A DNA stretch of 5,215 nt, taken from the NCBI GenBank assembly GCA_004213235.1, contig SHAI01000169.1, positions 1 through 5,215 on the forward strand. Direction: 5' to 3'. Positions 1 through 4,875 of the stretch are shown here, one piece after another. The notes under the pieces are model-generated. The model worked only from the letters and a program-made list of their open reading frames with translations. It had not been told where the DNA came from and made no database searches. The position numbers and the translations under genes are program-made. The number at the start of each line of letters is the position of its first letter. The stretch's first letter is position 1. Source of the stretch: Parvularculaceae bacterium (GTDB lineage Bacteria > Pseudomonadota > Alphaproteobacteria > Caulobacterales > Parvularculaceae).

Positions 1-219
1 ATCTACTGGCGTTCGCGCACCGATAATGGCTTCAATGCGTTTTATCAGTCGATGGCGACGGGCGCGATCAAGCGCGGTGAATGGACGGTGTTCTGGACCG
101 GTGACGACGATCTGGCGACAGCGGCACCGATTGTTGCGAAAATTGCCGAATTGAAGGAGTCTTTTGTGCCTTTAGGTGACACGCATTTCATGGCCGGGGG
201 TGAGAAGATACAAAGATGA
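1..219 (+). CDS. C-terminal fragment of probable bifunctional N-acetylglutamate synthase/kinase (NAGS domain), 5' end outside window
   Basis: An open frame enters from the left edge and ends at TGA 217-219, giving the last 72 residues of a protein. It begins IYWRSRTDN, followed by FNAFY, then GEWTVFWTG and a Leu/Ala-rich tail. From memory this matches, in order and spacing, the end of vertebrate-type N-acetylglutamate synthase (FWRSR..N..N.WY...W.FFW.G). That GNAT domain transfers acetyl from acetyl-CoA to glutamate. In Maricaulis and Xanthomonas the same domain is fused behind an acetylglutamate kinase domain, so one protein does the first two steps of arginine synthesis. The stop overlaps the argC start as ATGA, which implies one transcript and coupled translation with the enzyme of the third step. 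The kinase half is not in the window, so the fusion is inferred. A stand-alone GNAT acetyltransferase is the alternative. Confidence 0.75.
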   Translation: MYWRSRTDNGFNAFYQSMATGAIKRGEWTVFWTGDDDLATAAPIVAKIAELKESFVPLGDTHFMAGGEKIQR

Positions 220-1169
220 GTGAGCCTATTTTGATCGGCCTTGTCGGTGCGCGCGGACATACGGGGCGTGAACTCATTCGACTGATATCTGGCCATCCCG
301 AAATGATGCTGTCCTATGCGGTGTCGAGAGAATGGGCCGGGCGCGCGGTGAGCGAGATCGCCCCGGAGCATGTTTCGGGGTGCATTTTTGAGGCACTGGA
401 CCCAGAGGCGGCGGCCATCCGCCGTGCCGATGCGGTTATCCTGGCATTACCGGATGGCGCTGGCGGGGCCTATGTTGACGCGCTGCAGAAACTGGCACCA
501 CAGCGGATCATTCTAGATTTGTCGGCGGATCATCGATTTGACGATGCGTGGGCGTACGGCTTACCGGAATTGCACCGCGAAAAAGTCACAGGTGCCTCCC
601 TGGTCGCCAACCCCGGCTGTTATGCAACGGCAATGCAATTGGCATTGGCACCGCTGGTGCCGTTCCTTGATGGGGTGCCTGCGGTTTTTGGCGTGTCGGG
701 GTATTCTGGTGCCGGCTCAACACCAAACCCGCGCAATGATGAAAAACGCCTGGCTGATAACCTCATGCCCTACGCACTTGTCGGGCATAAGCATGAACGC
801 GAGGCGACGCGCCATCTGACGGTACCGGTACGGTTCATGCCCCATGTCCATCCGGCATTTCGCGGTTTGCTGGTAACGGTGCATGCGCCTCTAGATCGCA
901 AAATGACGCGCGAGGGGCTCATCAGTTTGTTTAAGGATAAATACGACCGCGAAGAACTGATCACGCTGCGCGATGATGCGCCGGAACTCAAGCATGGTGC
1001 TGGCCAAAATGGTGTCTTGATTGGTGGGTTTGACCTATCCAGCGATGCACGCGCTGCTGTCATTGTCGCTGCGACGGACAATCTGCTGAAAGGGGCCGCT
1101 GTTCAGGCAATGCAAAATCTCAATATTGCCCTTGGTCTGGAAGAGCTCGCAGGCCTCAGAGCGCTCTAG
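216..1169 (+). CDS. argC: N-acetyl-gamma-glutamyl-phosphate reductase
   Basis: ArgC makes N-acetylglutamate 5-semialdehyde by NADPH-dependent reduction of N-acetyl-gamma-glutamyl phosphate, the third step of cytoplasmic arginine (ornithine) synthesis. The 317-residue protein is full length for the shorter ArgC type. Visible motifs are the N-terminal dinucleotide-binding loop GARGHTG (residues 11-17), DLSADHRF (101-108), and NPGCYAT (132-138) with catalytic Cys135. Next come GVSGYSGAG (159-167), GHKHE (190-194) with the active-site His, and the C-terminal signature DNLLKGAAVQAMQNLN (288-303). The overall wording resembles the Xanthomonas-type ArgC. The start at 216 is favoured by the ATGA overlap with the upstream NAGS stop and by a purine-rich GAGAAG stretch about 10 nt upstream. 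It ends 15 bp before the convergent lysozyme gene. A perfect 10-bp palindrome (AGAGCGCTCT, 1159-1168) spans the end of the gene, but no T-run follows to make it a terminator. Confidence 0.97.
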   Translation: MSEPILIGLVGARGHTGRELIRLISGHPEMMLSYAVSREWAGRAVSEIAPEHVSGCIFEALDPEAAAIRRADAVILALPDGAGGAYVDALQKLAPQRIILDLSADHRFDDAWAYGLPELHREKVTGASLVANPGCYATAMQLALAPLVPFLDGVPAVFGVSGYSGAGSTPNPRNDEKRLADNLMPYALVGHKHEREATRHLTVPVRFMPHVHPAFRGLLVTVHAPLDRKMTREGLISLFKDKYDREELITLRDDAPELKHGAGQNGVLIGGFDLSSDARAAVIVAATDNLLKGAAVQAMQNLNIALGLEELAGLRAL

Positions 1170-1184
1170 CCCCAACGCAACACC

Positions 1185-1820
1185 TTAGTCTTGCGTGAGG
1201 AACAGCAGGCGTTCCTTTTCACGGCGCTCTACCAAATGGGGGTGCACTTCGCCCCCGGCGTGATTGTGGTTCCGAAATGCGTTTGCAGCGCCTTGTATGT
1301 CGCCAGCATTGAATTTCTTGAGAACGTCAGACGATGTTGAAAAACAATTTGTGCACATATTATGTGCAAGTGAAACCATGGCGGAGAATTGGTTTTCCGT
1401 AGCAGCGCGTGTCAGCGCTTTTCGCACGTCCCCTTCGGTGATTTTTACATCATTGCGCAGGAGAGTTTCGGCCTTCTTCTGAGTAATCTTGCGCACTTCG
1501 TCAGGTGCCATTTGATGAGCGTAACCGATATAGTCGTGATTGCCGCGTCGATAGGCCTCTAGTCGCAAGTCTTCGCCGTCTTTGATGATTTGAAGGCCCC
1601 GATCATTGATCCGGAGCTTGGCGTTTTTCGCCACGTTTGAAGAGCTGGCTTTTTGATCTGAAGCCTGCGCGTGAGCTGTGCCAAGAGCTTCCAGACGATC
1701 GAGCCAGGGCAGAATTTTTTCCGGCATCCGTTCGCGAACGATGTCCGGCGTACCGAACTTATAGATCAGGCCGGCCGCACCGGCGACCAAAAACAGGAGA
1801 ACGAGAAACAAACGACCCAT
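1185..1820 (-). CDS. Membrane-anchored GH24 (phage-type) lysozyme homologue with altered active site
   Basis: The product is 211 residues from the chosen ATG at 1820. Residues 3-20 form one hydrophobic helix after MGR, a signal anchor or SAR-like segment. A linker with AHAQA (49-53) could be a signal-peptidase site but lies unusually far from the helix. Residues 69-210 are a GH24 muramidase domain: GEDLRLEAY (82-90), IGYAH (98-102), ENQFSAMVSLAHN (142-154), LKKFNAGDIQGAA (167-179), AGGEVHPHLVERREKERLLFL (188-208, conserved in the family). Such enzymes cleave the MurNAc-GlcNAc bond of peptidoglycan in the periplasm. Glu83 fits the catalytic acid. The family's Asp/Cys nine residues later is Arg92, and the Thr before IGYGH is Tyr98, so activity is uncertain. 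A CxxC (Cys156, Cys159) is present. The frame is open further upstream to a TTG at 2015, but that stretch lacks family similarity and would overlap the antiporter start. The ATG has only a weak GGTGG ribosome site. Confidence 0.87.
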   Translation of the reverse strand: MGRLFLVLLFLVAGAAGLIYKFGTPDIVRERMPEKILPWLDRLEALGTAHAQASDQKASSSNVAKNAKLRINDRGLQIIKDGEDLRLEAYRRGNHDYIGYAHQMAPDEVRKITQKKAETLLRNDVKITEGDVRKALTRAATENQFSAMVSLAHNMCTNCFSTSSDVLKKFNAGDIQGAANAFRNHNHAGGEVHPHLVERREKERLLFLTQD

Positions 1821-1857
1821 ACCAATACACCACCATAATCGTTTCTCCCCCGAACTC

Positions 1858-1886
1858 TCTTTATCCCCATGGCACCGCTGTGACAA
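1858..1886 (-). promoter_or_regulatory. Candidate promoter for the lysozyme gene
   Basis: Reading the minus strand, TTGTCA (1886-1881) resembles a sigma70 -35 box. After a 15-17 bp spacer comes an A/T-rich GATAAAGA (1865-1858) that could act as the -10. It lies about 40 bp upstream of the ATG at 1820. The -10 match is only moderate, so this is a candidate. Its -35 overlaps the dyad at 1879-1893. Confidence 0.3.
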
Positions 1887-1893
1887 TATCACA
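1879..1893. promoter_or_regulatory. TGTGA-N5-TCACA dyad, possible operator in divergent intergenic region
   Basis: A perfect 5-bp inverted repeat, TGTGA and TCACA, is separated by CAATA. It sits between the divergent lysozyme and antiporter genes. The half-sites are those of CRP/FNR-family operators, but the classical E. coli CRP spacing is 6, not 5, so the regulator cannot be named. It overlaps the candidate lysozyme -35 box, which would suit repression of that gene. It could also be chance. Confidence 0.3.
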
Positions 1894-2014
1894 TCTTTAT
1901 ACGGGCATATTGCGGCGCACAGACACCTCGTCTTTGCAGATGGAAACAGGTAGGGAGGAGGCGTCAATTCTGGTGGTGAAAAACGCGGATCAAATTTTTT
2001 AAAAGGATTACTCA

Positions 2015-3760
2015 ATGGCGACAGAAGGCAGCGATTTTCTCATCGAGGCGGCGACATATCTGGGTGCCGCGGCGATTGCTGTGCCGTTGTTCAACCGTGC
2101 CAAACTTGGTTCCATTGTCGGGTATCTAGCCGCTGGCATCGTTATCGGGCCCTGGGCATTAGATCTGCTTCACCCGGAAGAAGGCGTCTTTCACATTGCC
2201 GAATTGGGTGTGGTCTTGTTCCTGTTTTTGGTTGGCCTGGAATTATCCCTCTCCCGGTTGTGGGCATTGCGGCGGGATATCTTTGGTCTTGGTGCCGCGC
2301 AAATGCTGGTCACCGGTGTCCTGATCGCATCCGTATTGTTGGCCGCTGACATGATGACGTGGCAGGCGTCGGTCATTGCAGGGCTCGCCTTTGCGTTCTC
2401 GTCTACCGCGTTCGCGCTTCAATTCATGAAAGACCGTGGTGAGTTGACAACGCCCTATGGGCGAAAGGCGTTTCCCGTTTTGTTATTTCAGGATTTGGCG
2501 GTTGTACCATTGCTGGCCATCTTACCCTTCATCGCCGGAAGCGCCGGGGAAGCCGCGGGCTGGAGCGATGCGTTCAAAGGGATTGGCGTGGTGGTCGCGC
2601 TCATCCTTATCAGTCGTTTTGTTCTTGACCATGCCTTGCGTTATGTCGCGGATTCAGGATCGCGCGAGGCATTTGCCGCCACGGCGCTGTTTGTGGTTGC
2701 TGGCGTGGCTGCGGCTGTGTCCTGGGCGGGATTATCCATGGCGCTTGGTGCTTTCCTGGCGGGGGTGTTCCTGGCAGAATCGTCATACCGACATCAAATC
2801 CAGACCGATATTGAACCATTCCGGGGTTTGTTGCTCGGCCTGTTTTTCATTTCTATCGGTATGCGTCTTGATTTATCGGCCATCGCATCGGCATGGGTCC
2901 TGGTCGTCGGCGGCGCACTTGGTCTTGTTGTCGTTAAGACGATACTTCTCGCCGGATTGGCACGTTCTCTGGGCACGGGCGCGGGCGATGCAATAAAGGT
3001 CGGTGCCGTTCTCAGCCAGGGCGGGGAATTCGCTTTTGTCGTCTTCAGCTTGGGTGTTGAGGCAGCGCTTTTTTCCAGTGGTAACGCGACTATCATGTCC
3101 GCAATCGTCACCTGTTCCATGGTCCTTACCCCGTTTGCGGTGATGGTTGCGGCCCGGTTGGCAAATCGCGGCGAGGCGGGGCAAAGGGATAATCTGGAAG
3201 CGCCATCGGCGACAACGGGACATGTTGTTGTCGCGGGCTTTGGCCGGGCCGGGCAGATCGTATCCCAGGTATTGGTGCCAGCGGGGCTTGATGTTACTGC
3301 CATCGACCGCAATGGGCGGCATATCCGCAATGCGCAGCGGTTTGGGTATAAGGTGTATTATGGCGATGCATCTCGACTTGATGTCTTAATCACCGCAGGG
3401 CTCGATGATGCGCGGGCGTTGATCCTGACCATGGATGATCCGTCTGCGGTTAATCATGCTGTTGAAGCTGTGCGGGCGCGATTGCCCAATCTGCCAATCA
3501 TGGTTTTGGCGCATGATCGCTTGCACGAGATACATTTACAGACGTTCGAGCCAACATTCATTGTTCGTGAGACCCTTGAATCCAGTCTCACCCTGGCGGG
3601 GGAGACCCTGCGTGAGCTCAATGTCGCCGCACCGTTGATTGATGATTACATTGCGCAATTCCGCGGCAGAGACCGCGAGCGTCTGCTGGCGCAAATTGAT
3701 CAGGGGCCAGAAGCGGGCAAGGACATCTTGCACCAGCGGTTCACACCTCCCGCGCCCTGA
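2015..3760 (+). CDS. KefB/KefC-type CPA2 cation/proton antiporter with C-terminal RCK (TrkA-N) domain
   Basis: The 581-residue inner-membrane protein has the size and order of glutathione-gated K+ efflux systems KefB/KefC. Residues about 8-382 hold some 12-13 hydrophobic segments of the Na+/H+ exchanger fold, and 402-520 form a Rossmann-type RCK domain. Key sites are LFLFLVGLEL (68-77), AFSSTAFAL (127-135), FQD (158-160) with Asp160 as the expected ion-coordinating residue, and IEPFRGLLLGLFFISIGM (266-283). The RCK loop GFGRAG runs 408-413, with acidic Asp431 at the end of the second strand and GDAS at 450-453. These proteins exchange cytoplasmic K+ for H+, acidifying the cell under electrophilic stress when gated by glutathione adducts. 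In KefC the regulatory linker reads HALESD; here the equivalent is HQIQTD (260-265), with Gln in place of Glu. No KefF/KefG-like ancillary protein is adjacent. ATG 2015 has AAAAGGA (2001-2007) 7 nt upstream. Exact ion and gating ligand are not shown by sequence. Confidence 0.94.
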   Translation: MATEGSDFLIEAATYLGAAAIAVPLFNRAKLGSIVGYLAAGIVIGPWALDLLHPEEGVFHIAELGVVLFLFLVGLELSLSRLWALRRDIFGLGAAQMLVTGVLIASVLLAADMMTWQASVIAGLAFAFSSTAFALQFMKDRGELTTPYGRKAFPVLLFQDLAVVPLLAILPFIAGSAGEAAGWSDAFKGIGVVVALILISRFVLDHALRYVADSGSREAFAATALFVVAGVAAAVSWAGLSMALGAFLAGVFLAESSYRHQIQTDIEPFRGLLLGLFFISIGMRLDLSAIASAWVLVVGGALGLVVVKTILLAGLARSLGTGAGDAIKVGAVLSQGGEFAFVVFSLGVEAALFSSGNATIMSAIVTCSMVLTPFAVMVAARLANRGEAGQRDNLEAPSATTGHVVVAGFGRAGQIVSQVLVPAGLDVTAIDRNGRHIRNAQRFGYKVYYGDASRLDVLITAGLDDARALILTMDDPSAVNHAVEAVRARLPNLPIMVLAHDRLHEIHLQTFEPTFIVRETLESSLTLAGETLRELNVAAPLIDDYIAQFRGRDRERLLAQIDQGPEAGKDILHQRFTPPAP

Positions 3761-3932
3761 GCGGTATGGCCGCTAGTGTCATCGCCGGAAGGACAGCGCA
3801 TCGCGCAACCACATCACCAGTGCGCATTACCTCTGTACGGAAACGATCCGGACCTCTGCTCGGGAACGACCCGGCGCGTGGGAATGCATCTGCGCGTGGC
3901 GGCATCCATGGACCGCTGCGCGCGCCGCTGTT

Positions 3933-4205
3933 TTAGTCGATCGGCCGGAAGATGAGCGTGAAAACGATACCAAGCACGCCAAGCACCGCCCAGAAAGGCA
4001 GGTTCAGCAGGGTTGCCAGAGCATTGGCGACGCCTTTGGGCGCAGACTGCAGCCCATCAACGGCGTTGACCCCGAACAGGGATAATATTTCCGCCATGGT
4101 TCTGATTACGGGCTCGGCCATTTCCACAGAACTCACCGCATCCGCGCCCAGAAACGCGATCCCCAAAGCCACCAGAAGCCATGCCAAAAAACGAAACGCA
4201 GCCAT
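3933..4205 (-). CDS. Small two-helix membrane protein of unknown function
   Basis: The 90-residue product has two predicted membrane helices: residues 4-22 (FRFLAWLLVALGIAFLGAD) and about 71-87 (FWAVLGVLGIVFTLIFRP). Between them lies a mildly amphipathic stretch with few charges. From memory, alphaproteobacterial genomes often carry unnamed proteins of this size with an N-terminal FRFLAWLL-type helix and a C-terminal PxWAVLGVLG helix, and this could be one. No catalytic motif is visible. The ATG at 4205 has GTAGG about 9 nt upstream. A plausible promoter lies at 4241-4269. It is convergent with the antiporter gene and divergent from the tRNA-Ser gene, so it is probably transcribed alone. The overlapping plus-strand frame (3952-4263) is judged a shadow because it has no membrane or family character. 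Confidence 0.62.
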   Translation of the reverse strand: MAAFRFLAWLLVALGIAFLGADAVSSVEMAEPVIRTMAEILSLFGVNAVDGLQSAPKGVANALATLLNLPFWAVLGVLGIVFTLIFRPID

Positions 4206-4240
4206 TACATTAACCTACTTGTTTGCCCCGAACATGCATG

Positions 4241-4269
4241 ACCCTAGCGCGAGATTGCCGTGACCGCAA
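4241..4269 (-). promoter_or_regulatory. Candidate sigma70 promoter of the small membrane protein gene
   Basis: On the minus strand TTGCGG (4269-4264) and TAGGGT (4246-4241) are separated by exactly 17 bp. The -10 is about 36 bp upstream of the ATG at 4205. The -35 keeps the strong TTG, while the -10 is a weaker match. No experimental support. Confidence 0.35.
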
Positions 4270-4286
4270 ACCTGTGCCCGTTGCGG

Positions 4287-4314
4287 TTGCACACTGGGCC
4301 GGCATCTGTATAGT
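4287..4314 (+). promoter_or_regulatory. Candidate sigma70 promoter of tRNA-Ser
   Basis: TTGCAC (4287-4292) and TATAGT (4309-4314) are separated by 16 bp, a good -35/-10 pair. They are followed by a very GC-rich stretch (CCGCGCGCC) where transcription would start, about 33 nt before the mature tRNA. A GC-rich discriminator is typical of stable-RNA promoters under stringent control. The site faces the minus-strand candidate promoter at 4241-4269. Confidence 0.5.
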
Positions 4315-4353
4315 CCGCGCGCCTGTGCCCGGTTTAGTTCCGGCCGGGCGAAC

Positions 4354-4443
4354 GGACAGGTGGCCGAGTGGTCGAAGGCGCACGCCTGGAACGCGTGTAG
4401 GCGGGCAACCGTCTCGTGGGTTCGAATCCCACCCTGTCCGCCA
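4354..4443 (+). tRNA. tRNA-Ser(GGA)
   Basis: The complete class II tRNA folds by eye. The acceptor stem GGACAGG (4354-4360) pairs with CCTGTCC (4433-4439), followed by discriminator G and an encoded CCA (4441-4443). The D-arm region begins GGCCGAGTGG. The anticodon stem is CACGC/GCGTG (4381-4385 and 4393-4397) around loop CTGGAAC, with anticodon GGA at 4388-4390, reading UCC and UCU serine codons. A long variable arm (GCGGGCAACCGTC) precedes the T-arm GTGGG-TTCGAAT-CCCAC (4416-4432). The gene is intact. What follows its 3' end looks like accessory DNA, and serine tRNA 3' ends are frequent integration sites for tyrosine recombinases. Confidence 0.98.
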
Positions 4444-4875
4444 CTCAGAGCGACAGGTCTCGTCTCTTTCCATGAACTGGCAATTTCTTCCCCAAGTTTC
4501 CGGGGCTTGCGAAGCCGTGTCTGGAACCGAGACCGAACGAACCCACCCCAATACCCCCGAAAACCCCGAAAGTCTCAAACCGCTATGTGTGGTGGTCCGG
4601 GTACTGGGAGTTTCCCTGATAATGGCCGATCTGCAGCGAAATTAGTCACGGAACAGCGAAGCGCCCCATCCTACCTGATGGAACGCATCAAACTTTCAAC
4701 TGTTTAGCTGAATAATTCCCTGTACCAGATAACAGGGAAACTCACTTTATTGAGAGCATTTAGCAGGGAAGAATTCAGCTTCATCAGCGAACGAGACTTG
4801 GACGGTCGAAGCCAAACATTCTCTCTTGTTCAGACCAGTCCAACGGGATGTCGGACCTGACAAGGGTGTTGGTGG
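4444..4875. other. Non-coding junction between tRNA-Ser and IS6 element; no credible gene
   Basis: The frames open here on both strands overlap the tRNA or the transposase and show no family character, low complexity or good start site, so they are treated as shadows. What the stretch does contain is a C-rich run at 4542-4567 (G-quadruplex pattern on the minus strand) and a cluster of TTCCCTG/CAGGGAA inverted repeats between 4612 and 4780. A short hairpin, GGCTT-GCG-AAGCC (4504-4516), has no T-run after it. No integrase gene or second copy of the tRNA 3' end is visible within the window. Confidence 0.6.
4706..4780. repeat. Nested inverted repeat with TTCCCTG/CAGGGAA arms
   Basis: The left arm AGCTGAATAATTCCCTGT (4706-4723) matches the reverse complement of 4763-4780 at 15 of 18 positions, with a 39-bp spacer. 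Inside the spacer, ACAGGGAA (4732-4739) is a perfect 8-bp complement of TTCCCTGT (4716-4723) with an 8-nt loop. The left arm can therefore pair with either partner. A further TTCCCTG lies at 4612-4618. The arms are directly visible; the identity of the element is unknown. Confidence 0.7.

Noticed and set aside
1940..2002. Possible 20-codon leader peptide (METGREEAS...) before the antiporter, ending 12 bp upstream of its ATG
   Set aside because: No ribosome-binding site precedes its ATG, it has no attenuator-like codon run and it is only the tail of a longer antisense frame; too weak to call.
1821..2015. N-terminal extension of the lysozyme frame to a TTG at 2015 (65 extra residues)
   Set aside because: The extension is Pro/Cys/Arg-rich with no family similarity, would bury the hydrophobic anchor in mid-protein and overlaps the antiporter start; ATG 1820 places the anchor at the N-terminus.
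2457..3330. Long frames in other phases inside the antiporter gene (both strands)
   Set aside because: They are shadows of a well-conserved KefB/C-type protein in the main frame.
3760..3774. AGCGG-TATGG-CCGCT hairpin at the antiporter stop as a terminator
   Set aside because: The stem is only 5 bp and no T-run follows.
3899..3934. GCGGC...GCCGC stem followed by TGTTTT as a terminator for the antiporter
   Set aside because: The 5-bp stem with a 20-nt loop and only four T is too weak, in a GC-rich stretch where such pairings arise by chance.
4210..4707. Several 115-140 codon frames on both strands across the tRNA-Ser gene
   Set aside because: They read through the tRNA and have no family character; the tRNA explains the sequence.
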